This document shows, piece by piece, positions 1-9,054 of a stretch of DNA of 64,000 bases. The stretch is from Clostridium sp. NkU-1 (GTDB taxonomy: Bacteria; Bacillota_A; Clostridia; Lachnospirales; Lachnospiraceae). The stretch spans positions 1 to 64,000 of the forward strand of contig BBDR01000020.1 in NCBI GenBank assembly GCA_001312405.1, written 5' to 3'. Position 1 is the first letter of the stretch. Every line of letters starts with the position of its first letter. The notes under the pieces are model-generated. The model was not told where the DNA came from. It was given only the letters and a program-made list of their open reading frames with translations, and did no database searches. Position numbers and translations under genes: made by a program.

Positions 1-1
1 T

Positions 2-82
2 GGATGCAGTTGGATTTGGATCATCATTCTTCTGTGCTGCTGTGGCGGCGGCGGCTTTGGCGGAAATAACTTCTGCTGCTAA
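2..82 (+). CDS. C-terminal end of a small Cys/Gly-rich protein (5' truncated)
   Basis: The frame starting at base 2 is open to TAA at 80-82 and reads a Trp/Ile-rich hydrophobic stretch, then CCCGGGG, and ends NNFCC. A short hydrophobic segment followed by a Cys/Gly-rich tail is typical of tiny clostridial proteins, some of them spore-associated. The start lies outside the window, so length and function are unknown. A strong terminator follows 12 bases after the stop, which supports a real transcribed gene. Confidence 0.55.
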   Translation, partial: GCSWIWIIILLCCCGGGGFGGNNFCC

Positions 83-93
83 GCGAAACATAA

Positions 94-133
94 AACAGGG
101 CCCGATCTTTTCACAGATCGGGCCTTGTTTTTA
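94..133 (+). terminator. Rho-independent terminator
   Basis: A perfect 10-bp stem pairs 99-108 with 115-124 (GGCCCGATCT and its complement) around a 6-nt loop, followed by TTGTTTTT. It ends the Cys/Gly-rich gene and may also work for the convergent small gene at 138-287. Confidence 0.9.
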
Positions 134-137
134 TTTA

Positions 138-287
138 CTAACGACTCTGACCATTATTTTTTCCAGGCCTTTGAAAAGTGCTCTGGCTGTTAACTCCTTT
201 TAGAGGACTCCTGTTCTGTTTCCTTTTCATGCATTCCTCATCAATTTCATATACTGCATTACCATCTATGATCAATCGGCTTTTCAT
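138..287 (-). CDS. Small conserved hypothetical protein (49 aa)
   Basis: I chose the ATG at 287 (MKSRLIIDGNAVYEID...) because a GGAGAG ribosome site (298-303) sits about 11 nt upstream; the longer frame to 329 has no such site. The N-terminal part reads like a compact beta-hairpin (RLIIDGNAVYEIDEEC) and the tail is basic. No catalytic motif is visible. It runs divergently from the 365-922 gene. Function unknown. Confidence 0.55.
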   Translation of the reverse strand: MKSRLIIDGNAVYEIDEECMKRKQNRSPLKGVNSQSTFQRPGKNNGQSR

Positions 288-364
288 ATCTAAATCACTC
301 TCCTGTAATACTAATATATGCAGACGCATATATTGTCAACAAGAAAAGTAAGGAATCTTATGCC

Positions 365-922
365 ATGAACAACGAGCAAAATATACGTGCAAATGATCTG
401 GACTCCCTTATTGGCGATAATCATCTTCAGATGGTGAAGGCTGCCCTGCCTTATATGAATGTTCCCCAGCAGCGTTTTATGTCCTACTTCGTTAAAATAA
501 ACGAGCTGCGCCGCACCGTTAATCTTTTCGAAGAAGGAGAAGTAGCTGCCATGGGGCTGGGTTCCTCTGGGGAGAGTGACCGGACCACCGACCCCATTGA
601 CATGCTGAATACCATAAAGCCCTTTGCGAATCAGTCGGAACAGGATCTCATTGACCTTATCATCAACTTCTCTCAGGGCCTTCGAATGGCTAACTCCTAC
701 CCGGACCCAAGCCCGGTACCAAGTTCCACCATTCCGGTTCAGGCCCAGGCTCAAACACAATCCGAAACGCCTCCAAACAGGCCTGCGGGTAACCACCGGC
801 AGAATAATAACCCTTTTGGACGGATGCCTCTGGACCAGCTCAAAAATTTCATGCCGCCGGACCAGCAGTCCCGGTTTGAAACCATGCAGCTTATGATGTC
901 CGCCATGCAGCAGATGAATTAA
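365..922 (+). CDS. Conserved hypothetical protein, 185 aa, Pro/Gln-rich linker
   Basis: The gene starts at ATG 365 behind AAGGAAT (349-355). Residues 1-105 look like a helical domain (HLQMVKAALPYMNVPQQRFM near residue 20). Residues 115-150 form a Pro/Gln/Asn-rich linker and the last 35 residues are Met/Gln-rich (LDQLKNFMPPDQQSRFETMQ). There is no signal peptide or membrane segment. The next gene lies 58 bases downstream on the same strand, so the two probably form an operon. I do not recognise the function; the pair resembles uncharacterised Lachnospiraceae proteins. Confidence 0.7.
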   Translation: MNNEQNIRANDLDSLIGDNHLQMVKAALPYMNVPQQRFMSYFVKINELRRTVNLFEEGEVAAMGLGSSGESDRTTDPIDMLNTIKPFANQSEQDLIDLIINFSQGLRMANSYPDPSPVPSSTIPVQAQAQTQSETPPNRPAGNHRQNNNPFGRMPLDQLKNFMPPDQQSRFETMQLMMSAMQQMN

Positions 923-980
923 TCCATATTTTTCCCCTGGCCCCCTTACCAAATCCCATAGAAAGGAAGAAAAATAATCC

Positions 981-1268
981 ATGAACTTCAACTGGAAACA
1001 AGACCCCAGACTAAGAAACATGAATCCGCAAAAGCTTTCCATGCTGTCCGAATTTGCAAAGCGGGTGGAATCCACCCCAAAAGACCAGCTGGTTCCAACC
1101 CTTCTAAACTTAAATGCGGAAGCAAGCCGTAAAGGCATTCAGTTTAATGATGAAGAAACCGACCTTCTCATCTCCATTATGAGCGCTAACATGAGTGCAA
1201 ACGAGCGGAAACGAATAGATACCATGCGGATGCTATCCAAAAACTTCATGAAGCGCAATACAAAATGA
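981..1268 (+). CDS. Conserved hypothetical helical protein (95 aa)
   Basis: The ATG at 981 follows a GAAAGGAAG ribosome site. The protein is small, charged and probably all-helical (QKLSMLSEFAKRVES, NERKRIDTMRMLSKNF), with no Cys pairs or membrane segment. It is the second gene of an apparent two-gene unit with 365-922 and is followed at once by a strong terminator. Function unknown; the context suggests it works with its upstream neighbour. Confidence 0.7.
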   Translation: MNFNWKQDPRLRNMNPQKLSMLSEFAKRVESTPKDQLVPTLLNLNAEASRKGIQFNDEETDLLISIMSANMSANERKRIDTMRMLSKNFMKRNTK

Positions 1269-1325
1269 AAATAAGGACATTATGGGCGCTCCCAATAAGG
1301 TTCCTCCATAATGTCCTTATTTTCG
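1268..1325 (+). terminator. Long-stem Rho-independent terminator
   Basis: An 18-bp stem, AAAATAAGGACATTATGG with its complement, surrounds a loop of about 20 nt. The T-rich arm TTATTTT sits inside the stem. A diverged hairpin with the same outer arms lies at 2613-2664. Confidence 0.8.
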
Positions 1326-1379
1326 CAGGCAACGAGTCCCAGAAACATAATTGTATATTTCGTTGGCAACTGCTGCGGC

Positions 1380-1416
1380 AACTACAAGAAACCCGCACAG
1401 CGTGTTTCTTGTAGTT
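1380..1416. repeat. Perfect 13-bp inverted repeat
   Basis: AACTACAAGAAAC at 1380-1392 pairs perfectly with 1404-1416 across an 11-nt spacer. It lies between two convergent transcription units and is probably a transcript-end hairpin, but neither side has a T-tract. The forward open frame through this stretch (1351-1674) is not protein-like. Confidence 0.6.
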
Positions 1417-1473
1417 ATCACTCAGTCAAAAATTATTTGCATACAACATTTACAATATACGGAATTTCCCCGT

Positions 1474-2143
1474 TTATTTCTTTATCATAAAAAGCCTGTT
1501 CATACCTTCCTGCCATGGATATTGGAACTCCAAATAAATAAGTATTTCACCAAATTCCGACAATTGCTTCTTCCAATATTCTGTGGTAGCCTGCCGCAGT
1601 TGAAGCACTCCCTCATCTTCATAGAGATTTGCCTCTTTTTTTCTCATAGCCAAACGAATCAAGTTCCTCTTTAGAATAATAGGGGTTCATCTTGATAAAC
1701 CAGCAGCCGTCATGTTTCAAGAGTTTGTTTAACTTCTGCATTGTTTCACAGGAGACATCTTTAGGCATTACATCCAGAACATTTGATAAAATAATTCCAT
1801 CAAACTCCTCTTTCTCAAACTGATCTAAGAATTCCGCTCCTCCAGTAAAAAAATGGGCTCTTTTATAATGACTCAGCCTGGCGGTTTCTTTTGCAAACCT
1901 AATACCTGTTTCTGCTTTATCTACTCCAACAATCTGATGATCCGGTTGATATTGCAGATATTGAAAAGAGATATCTCCAGTTCCGCAGCCAAAGTCCAAT
2001 ACTCGTTTCGTTCTGCCGGCAAACAGTTCCAATGCTTCGTCAAACATTGGTTCTACCTTTAGTTCTGTTCCTTTTAGATCCAATGGCTGATATTCTTCAA
2101 AAATCTTGTTCCACATGTCTGTTTCACGTTCATAGGCTTTCAT
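1474..2143 (-). CDS. Class I SAM-dependent methyltransferase (frameshifted in assembly)
   Basis: The start is ATG 2143 (MKAYERETDMWN). The SAM-binding motif I is VLDFGCGTGDIS, followed by the acidic strand-2 end VGVDKAE and a post-motif region IILSNVLDV, which together define a Rossmann methyltransferase of about 220 aa. The frame breaks at a T7 run near 1634-1640. Just past it a second frame continues naturally (EANLYEDEGVLQLRQ... to RLFMIKK), so one indel restores the gene. The substrate cannot be told from sequence. Upstream lies a degraded piece of a repeated cassette (2147-2375). Confidence 0.75.
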
Positions 2144-2146
2144 GTC

Positions 2147-2375
2147 TATACCTCTCTTTCTCCGTGTAATGTCATCTGCTTTCACCAGCTTTAAAATATA
2201 CCTTCCCGCCACTTCAAAGGTCGTTGGTGCAGGGGCAGCTGGCTCTCCTTTAATCGCTCAAACTTACTAAGCAACGTATATTCAACCTTTTTATTTTTTT
2301 TGACATGCCTCTATTATACTATTTTACTGACACAAAAGCCACCAGACCTTCCTGATCTGATAGCTTTAATGATTA
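2147..2375 (-). pseudogene. Degraded copy of a small-gene cassette also present at 48897-49215
   Basis: The minus strand encodes IKGEPAAPAPTTFEV then AGRYILKLVKAD, nearly the same as IKGEPAATTPTTWDV then AGKYILKLVKAD in the 48897-49058 gene. The flanks also match: a TTATACTATTTT segment, then a hairpin of the AGCCA(T/C)CAGA type. Relative to the other copy about 80 bases, including its start codon, are missing between CCTTTAAT and CTCAAACTTAC. The coding remnant now reads into the methyltransferase start. This is a deletion derivative; function unknown. Confidence 0.6.
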
Positions 2376-2808
2376 CTTTTTAATGTAGAATCTTTAATCG
2401 GGCTTATAATTTTACTGTAATGAATTATTTTATCAATACTTATAGTCTTTTTATTAAAATCCATATCAGACCAAGTTAATCCATTTTATAATTAATTTTA
2501 ATAGTCAAAAAATATACTGTAATACAGTATAGCAAAAGGATTTACCATGAAAAAAAGAAGGTGCAACTCCCTTTCTTCACGAATTGCATCTGCCTGTATC
2601 TTATTTGAACGCAAAATAAGGACACTATAAGCCATATTTCTATAGCCTACAATGCCCTTATTTTAAAACTCAAATTGTCCAATTTCTTTATTAGATTTTA
2701 CACCAAATCAGTAATAAAGTTTAATAAAATATAACAGGTTACAACACGTTTAATCCTTATAGAATCAAGGCTTTCCGCATAATTAAAGCTTTTTTTATAA
2801 AGACGGTC
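2376..2808. other. AT-rich gene-free stretch with one hairpin
   Basis: No open frame with a ribosome site is visible. The one structure is a hairpin at 2613-2664 with arms AAAATAAGG and CCTTATTTT, a diverged relative of the terminator at 1268-1325. It may end transcripts from leuS or be a remnant of a repeated terminator. Confidence 0.5.
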
Positions 2809-5224
2809 TTATTTGCATACGATATTCACAATTCTTCCAGGAACATAGATTTCCTTAACAATAGTTCCGGTTATCTTATCCGGGATCAAAGCCTTACCTG
2901 CTTCAATGGCCTCTTCCTTTGATACGCCTGCAGGAAGCTTTACCACTGCTCTGGTCTTTCCGTTTACCTGGACTGCAACCTCGATCTCATCATCCTTCAT
3001 GGCTTCTTCATCACATTCCGGCCACTGTGCATGGAATACGGAAGTCACGCCGCCAAGCTGCTGCCACAGCTCCTCGCCGATATGAGGAGCAAAAGGAGCA
3101 ACCAAAACCACAAAGGCCTTTAAAGTTTCTTTGTCAATGCCCCCGGTCTTTTTTTGCCAGATCGATCAGTTTATTGTTATATTCCATGAATCCGGAAATT
3201 ACCGTATTTAAGTTAAACTGGTTGAAACGCTGTTCAATATCAAAAATCAGCTTGCTGCGCAGACGAAGCATTTCCCTGGTAGCTTTCACATCCTTATTGC
3301 TGTTTTCCACCACCAGATTCCAGAAGCGGTGTAAGAAACGGCTGACGCCTTCGATTCCTCTGTCATCCCACTCTGCATCTAACTCCGGCGGACCTACGAA
3401 AAGCTCATACATACGGAGGGCATCACAGCCATAGTCACGCACCAGATCATCAGGAGATACCACATTTCCCTTTGATTTGCTCATCTTGATTCCATTCTTT
3501 CCGTTGATCATACCCTGATTGAACAGCTTGGTAAATGGCTCATCAAAGTCTACCACACCGATGTCGCTTAAGAACTTGGTATAGAAACGGGAATACAGAA
3601 GATGAAGCACAGCATGCTCCACGCCTCCGATATACATATCCACGGGAAGATACTTTTTCGCTTTTTCCTTGGATACCAGTTCGTTTTCGTTGTGGCTGTC
3701 CACGTAGCGGAGGAAATACCAGGAGGAACCGGCCCACTGAGGCATGGTGTTGGTCTCTCTCTTAGCAGGAGCGCCGCACACCGGACATGTGGTATTCACC
3801 CATTCCTCAATATCTGCCAGCGGAGATTCCCCTGTACCGGTAGGCTGGTAGCTTTCTACCTCCGGAAGGGTAAGAGGAAGCTGGTCTTCCGGAACTGGTA
3901 CGTTGCCGCAGTGCGGACAGTGGATGATGGGAATAGGCTCTCCCCAGTAGCGCTGTCTGGAAAATACCCAGTCTCGAAGCTTAAAGTTTACGGTTTTCTT
4001 GCCAAGCCTCGTGACTCGATCATTGCAGGAGCCTCTTTTTTTTAAGAATGGAGGATTCCATTCCGTTCCATTCACCGGAATTGATCATGGTTCCACTGGC
4101 ATCTGTGTAGGCTTCTGTCATGTTTTCGATTTCCTTGCCGTCCTTTGAGATAACCTGGACAATAGGGATGTTGAACTTGGTCGCAAACTCAAAGTCCCTG
4201 TCATCATGAGCCGGCACGCACATGATTGCGCCGGTACCGTAATCAGCAAGCACATAATCGGAAAGCCAGATGGGTACCCTGGCACCGCTTAAGGGATTTA
4301 CCGCATAGCTGCCGGTGAATACGCCGGTCTTTTCCTTATCCTGAAGGCGGTCCACGTTTGATTTCATGGAAGCATCGTAGATATATTTCTCAACGGCTTC
4401 TTTATTTTCCGGGGTAGCGAGGCCAGCGGCAAGAGCATGCTCCGGCGCAAGTACCATAAAGGTAGCCCCGTATAAGGTATCAGGTCTGGTGGTATAGACT
4501 GTGATGCTCTCTTCTCTTCCGTCTACCTTAAAATCCACCTCGGCTCCATAGGACTTTCCAATCCATTCCGACTGCATCTTCTTTACCTTTTCCGGCCAGT
4601 CAAGCTTATCCAGATCATTTAACAGACGTTCTGCGTAAGCAGTGATTTTTAACATCCACTGTCTTAAGTTTTTCTTTGTGACACTGGTTCCGCAGCGCTC
4701 ACAGCAGCCGTTTACCACTTCTTCGTTTGCAAGTCCTGTCTTACAGGATGGACACCAGTTGATGGGGAATTCCTTCTCATAGGCCAGTCCTTTTTTAAAC
4801 ATCTGAACAAAAATCCACTGGGTCCATTTATAAAATCCGGGATCCGTAGTATTAACTTCCATATCCCAGTCATAGACGGCTGCGATCTCATTGATCTGAC
4901 GCTTGATGTTTGCCACGTTTTCCGCTGTGGATTTTGCAGGATGAACTCCCATTTTGATGGCATAATTCTCTGCAGGAAGGCCAAAGGCATCCCAGCCCAT
5001 GGGATGAATCACATAATGTCCCTTTAAAATCTGATACCTGCTCCATACATCAGAAATTACATAGCCTCTCCAGTGGCCTACATGAAGGCCGCTGCCTGAC
5101 GGATATGGGAACATATCCAGACAGTAGTATTTCTCTTTCTTCCATCATCAACATTAATGGGGTTCTTTGCCCAGTTCTCACGCCACTTCTTCTCAATGGC
5201 GCTGTGGTTGTAGGATGCTGCCAT
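2809..5224 (-). CDS. leuS: Leucyl-tRNA synthetase (frameshifted in assembly)
   Basis: It charges tRNA-Leu with leucine in the cytoplasm. The reconstructed length is about 805 aa, normal for bacterial LeuRS. The start is ATG 5224 ([14 protein letters not shown]), 9 nt after an AGGAGG site. The HIGH-type motif is HVGH in [12 protein letters not shown]; the KMSKS loop is KMSKSKGN; the zinc-type CPSC...CCERC and the CP1 editing domain ([13 protein letters not shown]) are present. Frame breaks occur near 5135, at a T8 run 4036-4043, near 4005 and at a T7 run near 3150, each with immediate continuation in another frame. As the enzyme is essential, these are almost certainly sequence errors. A leucine T-box precedes the gene. 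Confidence 0.93.
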
Positions 5225-5292
5225 AACAAATTTCCTCCTTTTGCAAAAGGGATTCTCCCTGTTTCAAATGTGTTATCTGGCTCATTGGCCGT

Positions 5293-5575
5293 AAAAATAA
5301 AAAAATGCGCCTCCGACCGTTAAAACGGCCATAGAGACGCAGGATCTACCGCGTGGTACCACTCTATTTCATACAATGTTCGTATGCTCTCACTGGATAT
5401 GGCAAAGCACATCCGCCCGCTTTAACGGTCGGGACACCGGCAATGCTACACAGAAGCTTCCTTCAGCACGCTACTCAAAGGCCAGTTCAGCCGCCATCCC
5501 CAACCGGCTTCCACCCTCCGCCGGCTCTCTGTATGTTTCAGACAGCTTACTACTCCTAATCAAAGTATTTTTGCT
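5293..5575 (-). promoter_or_regulatory. T-box riboswitch leader, leucine specifier (controls leuS)
   Basis: Read on the minus strand the leader has the stem-I start GGAGTAGTAAGC, an AGAGAG bulge motif, and a specifier loop reading GAA-CTG-GCCTTTGAG (CTG at 5485-5483, a Leu codon). The T-box/antiterminator is GTGGTACCACGCGG (about 5350-5363). The competing terminator, TGCGTCTC...GAGGCGCA then TTTTTTTATTTT, lies at 5293-5342. Uncharged tRNA-Leu is expected to stabilise the antiterminator and raise leuS expression. The Trp T-box at 16.7 kb has its specifier in the same context. Confidence 0.9.
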
Positions 5576-5582
5576 AACTACA

Positions 5583-5611
5583 AATGTAACATAATTGGCG
5601 AAATGTGTCAA
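5583..5611 (-). promoter_or_regulatory. Sigma-A-type promoter of the leuS leader
   Basis: The minus strand has TTGACA (5611-5606), a 17-nt spacer and TACATT (5588-5583), just upstream of the T-box leader. Confidence 0.75.
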
Positions 5612-5618
5612 CCGTATT

Positions 5619-6535
5619 TTATGAAATCTCCGAGATAACAAAGGTTACGGCAGAAACCGCAAAAAAACAGGATCATTCCAAGATTTAAAAAGAGCACTTT
5701 AAAAGCCCCTCTGCCCCAGGTCTCCATAAGCCCAGGATAAAGAACCAGTTTTTTTTGACTGATAAAAAAATAAAGTGGTTCCGGCAAAAACCGCTCCAAG
5801 CATAAATATGGAATAGCCTGCCAGAAGCACTGGATTCTCTCCAATTTTAAGTGCCACAATGGAGCCTAGAAAATTGATCGCCATGTGAAAAATAATGGTA
5901 TAGCGAAGTCTTCCCGTCTTAATATAAATATATGCAAACACCAGGCCAATTCCAAACGCATAAAAGAACTGATAGAAGTTCCCATGACTCAGGGCAAAGA
6001 CAACACTGGACACCAGGATCGCCGCCTTGTCTCCATACAGCCGGATCCGGTCAATCAAAATTTTGCGAAACAAAATCTCCTCACAAACAGGAGCCATTAT
6101 TACCATGGTGAGAAAAATCGCCCAGGTGCTTAAGCCCTTCATCACTTCCTCTACCGGGTTGATCATAGGCTTTCCCAAAAGGGCACTTACAATGGCCATG
6201 AGGGCCTGACCAATGAGATTTCCGAAAAACAGGGCGCTCATGCAGATCAAAAATCCGGAAACAAGCATTCCTGCCCTGGCCTTTTGTACCTGTGGCCTGC
6301 ATAAAACCGGCATATCCCTCACAATGATATAGGCGACGATCCCTCCGACAACGTAATTAGCCAGGGATACAATCAACATATACCAGTTCCCAAAGGTTAT
6401 TTCTATTCCAAACCGGGACAATGCAACAGCAATGGCCCCTATCTCAAGCTGTATCACAAGCGTCACAAGGAGGAATGCTCCGTAACCGATCCCCACTCTT
6501 GTAAATGCTTTCCACGCATTTCTTTTATCTTCCAC
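5619..6535 (-). CDS. CPBP-family intramembrane glutamic protease (frameshifted near C-terminus)
   Basis: This is a polytopic membrane protein of about 300 aa with the three CPBP (Abi/Rce1) motifs: EEILFRKIL, SHGNFYQF and FHMAINFLGS, which carry the catalytic Glu and His residues. The start is GTG 6535 (MEDKRNAWKAF) because AGGAGG lies 9 nt upstream; the longer frame to 6592 lacks a site. A T8 run near 5751 breaks the frame. Undoing it, plus a second indel at an A7 run near 5655, gives a credible last membrane helix (GMILFFAVSAVTFVI) ending at 5619. Substrates are unknown; family members process proteins or give bacteriocin immunity. Confidence 0.8.
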
Positions 6536-6637
6536 GATTCCATACCTCCTGCCAGTAGGTATCAGTTTATCACAGATCAGAGAAAAGCGCAATTATTCCA
6601 GGGCCCACATTCTGACGAAACAGAGAGTATCCCCCGA

Positions 6638-6722
6638 AGGGTTTTATATCATGGGGCGCACTTTCCTATGATATAAAAGACCCGGGAGAGGCTTGGTAAA
6701 ATACCTGCCCCTCCGGGTCTTT
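6638..6722. terminator. Two adjacent terminator hairpins
   Basis: One stem pairs TTTTATATCAT with ATGATATAAAA. The next pairs AGACCCGG with CCGGGTCT, followed by TTCCTG. They separate the EF-G-like gene from the CPBP gene, both on the minus strand. Confidence 0.7.
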
Positions 6723-6730
6723 CCTGTCTT

Positions 6731-8833
6731 TTAAGATTCCACTCTGTCAATCTTGGAAGCCCGCTCCTCTATTTCTCTCTTCTGAACATCTCCCGGAGCC
6801 AGTTCATAGCGGCTGAATTCATATTCATAGGTTCCGATGCCTCCGGTCATGGAGCGCAGATCCGTATTATAGCCGAACAGTTCGGACATAGGTACATCCG
6901 CCTCAATGACCTGCTTTCCATTGTGGTTGGAATTCATTCCCAGAACACGGCCTCTTCTGCGGTTTAAATCTCCCATAACATCTCCGGTGAATTTATCGGG
7001 GACCGTAACCTTAAGGGAAGCAATGGGTTCAAGCAGAACCGGATTTGCATCCATAAATCCCTTTTTAAAAGCAAGGGTCGCAGCCATCTTAAAAGCAAGT
7101 TCTGAGGAGTCTACCGGATGGTAAGAACCATCAGTCAGCGTTGCTTTTAATCCCACTACCGGGTAAGCGGCAAGAGGTCCTTTTAAAACGCACTCTGCGA
7201 TACCCTTTTCAACTGCCGGGAAATAGTTTCTCGGCACAGCCCCGCCAAATACGCACTCATCAAATACATAAGGAGTTTCCAGATCACCGGAAGGCTCAAA
7301 AATCATCTTAACGTCACCGTACTGTCCGTGTCCGCCGGACTGCTTTTTATACCTGCCCTGGACCTCCACTTTCTTACGAAGGGTCTCCCGGAAAGCAAAT
7401 TTAGGTTTGCTCAGTTCAATGTCAACCTTATAACGGTTTAAAAGCTTGCTTACAACCACATCAAGCTGCTGGTCACCAATGGCATAAAGGAGAGACTGTC
7501 GGTTTTCCGTATCATTGACTACCTTTAAGGTCCAATCCTCTTCCGTCAGCTTTGCAAGAGCACTTGAAACCTTATCATCGTCGCCTTTTGTCTTGGTCTT
7601 ATAACGCATATACGTATATGGAGTGGATATCTCCGGCTTATGATATACAATAGGCGCAGAACGGAGGGCAATGGTATCACCGGTCTGGGTCACATTAAGC
7701 TTTGACACTGCTCCGATATCTCCTGCCTTTAATTCCGTAACTTCGATGGCATCCTTTCCTCTTAACACGTAAAGCTTTCCGACCTTTTCCTCTGTGTCCT
7801 TATTCACGTTAAAAATAGCGGAATCAGGCTTTAAGGTGCCGGTACAAATCTTAAGCAGGGAATACTTTCCGATAAACGGATCCACAATGGTCTTAAATAC
7901 ACGGGCAGACAGGGATACATGATCGTTATATTGGGCTGTAAAGCGCTCCCCTGTGGAAACATCCACGCCGATGCACTCAAAGTAATCGGGGGATGGAAAA
8001 TACTTATCTATGGCCTGAAGCACCATCTTGGCGCCCTGGGCGTTGATTCCGGATCCCAGCATGACCGGAACGATATTTCCTTTTATCACATGTTCCCGAA
8101 GAGCAGAAGAAATCTCATCAATGGTGAACTCGTCACCGGAGAAATAGCGCTCCATATATTCCTCGCTGGTTTCTGCAACGGCTTCCATGAGAGCTTCACG
8201 GGCAATTCCCAGGTTCTTCTGGCTATATTCAGGAATCTCACATTCTTCATAATCACTATTAACGGTAAAACGCCGGCCTGCCATCTTTACAACATTAACA
8301 AAACCTACGAACTTTTCATTTTCACGAATAGGGAGGTGGAACGGCGCTATCTTTCTTCCAAATTCTTTATCAAGCTTTAATAACAATTCACGGAAACTTG
8401 CATGATCGTCATCCATATTTGTCACAAAGAAAAGTCTGGGAAGTTTGTACTTTTCGCACAGTTCCCACGCTTTTAATGTTCCAACTTCAATACCTGCCTT
8501 ACAATTCACAACAATTACTGCTGCATCTGCAACACTGATGGCTTCTTCAACCTCGCCAACAAAATCAAAATATCCGGGAGTATCAAGCAGGTTGATCTTA
8601 ATCGGTCCATCCTCTCCTTTATACTCCAAAGGAATCAGGGTAGTAGAGATGGAGAACTGTCTCTTGATCTCTTCTTTGTCATAATCGCTGATGGTATTGC
8701 CATCGGTAATTTTTCCCATTCTGCTGATGGCTCCGGTAATCAACGCCATAGCTTCTGCCAGGGTGGTTTTACCGGCGCCCCCGTGCCCAAGTAAGGCGAC
8801 GTTACGGATCTGTTTGGTTCCATACACGTTCAT
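6731..8833 (-). CDS. Elongation factor G-like translational GTPase (EF-G paralog)
   Basis: Intact, 700 aa. The start is ATG 8833 (MNVYGTKQIRNVAL), 7 nt from AGGAGG; an earlier ATG abuts the site. The P-loop is GHGGAGKT and G3 is DTPGYFDF. G4 reads TNMDD in place of the usual NKxD, and the switch-I region reads RQFSISTTL in place of RGITI. Domains II-V follow, with the domain IV region QSGGHGQYGDV typical of EF-G. These changes place it with the EF-G-like paralogs (often annotated fusA2), not the main EF-G of the str operon. It stands alone between terminators. Role inferred: an accessory ribosome factor, possibly with altered GTPase behaviour. Confidence 0.88.
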   Translation of the reverse strand: MNVYGTKQIRNVALLGHGGAGKTTLAEAMALITGAISRMGKITDGNTISDYDKEEIKRQFSISTTLIPLEYKGEDGPIKINLLDTPGYFDFVGEVEEAISVADAAVIVVNCKAGIEVGTLKAWELCEKYKLPRLFFVTNMDDDHASFRELLLKLDKEFGRKIAPFHLPIRENEKFVGFVNVVKMAGRRFTVNSDYEECEIPEYSQKNLGIAREALMEAVAETSEEYMERYFSGDEFTIDEISSALREHVIKGNIVPVMLGSGINAQGAKMVLQAIDKYFPSPDYFECIGVDVSTGERFTAQYNDHVSLSARVFKTIVDPFIGKYSLLKICTGTLKPDSAIFNVNKDTEEKVGKLYVLRGKDAIEVTELKAGDIGAVSKLNVTQTGDTIALRSAPIVYHKPEISTPYTYMRYKTKTKGDDDKVSSALAKLTEEDWTLKVVNDTENRQSLLYAIGDQQLDVVVSKLLNRYKVDIELSKPKFAFRETLRKKVEVQGRYKKQSGGHGQYGDVKMIFEPSGDLETPYVFDECVFGGAVPRNYFPAVEKGIAECVLKGPLAAYPVVGLKATLTDGSYHPVDSSELAFKMAATLAFKKGFMDANPVLLEPIASLKVTVPDKFTGDVMGDLNRRRGRVLGMNSNHNGKQVIEADVPMSELFGYNTDLRSMTGGIGTYEYEFSRYELAPGDVQKREIEERASKIDRVES

Positions 8834-8954
8834 AAACATTCCTCCTGTTCGGTATTTAAGTCTATAAGGATATTTTACTAAAAATGTCGTATAATTGCAA
8901 GCAAAAGGTGCAATTTGCACAAATATTTTTTTACACATTTTTCCAATTACGCAA

Positions 8955-8993
8955 AAGAAAAGAGGGGCAAGCCCTCTCTTCTTTTTTAATCCG
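8955..8993. terminator. Bidirectional terminator hairpin
   Basis: The stem AGAGGG...CCCTCT around GCAAG is flanked by A-rich and TTCTTTTTT sequence. It separates the sugar-kinase gene from the EF-G-like gene. Confidence 0.75.
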
Positions 8994-9054
8994 TTTTATA
9001 AAATTCTTCATCAATTATACTGAACTCAAAATAACATTGCCACTAAAACCATTA

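Noticed and set aside
311..1138. A 275-aa minus-strand open frame
   Set aside because: It is the antisense shadow of the 365-922 gene; the forward gene has a ribosome site and a downstream terminator, while the reverse frame has a biased, non-protein-like composition.
1351..1674. A 107-aa plus-strand open frame
   Set aside because: It crosses the 13-bp inverted repeat and runs antisense to the repaired methyltransferase C-terminus; no ribosome site.
2809..5224. leuS as a pseudogene
   Set aside because: All catalytic motifs are kept, the total length is normal, and breaks sit mainly at homopolymers. An essential gene would not tolerate four real frameshifts.
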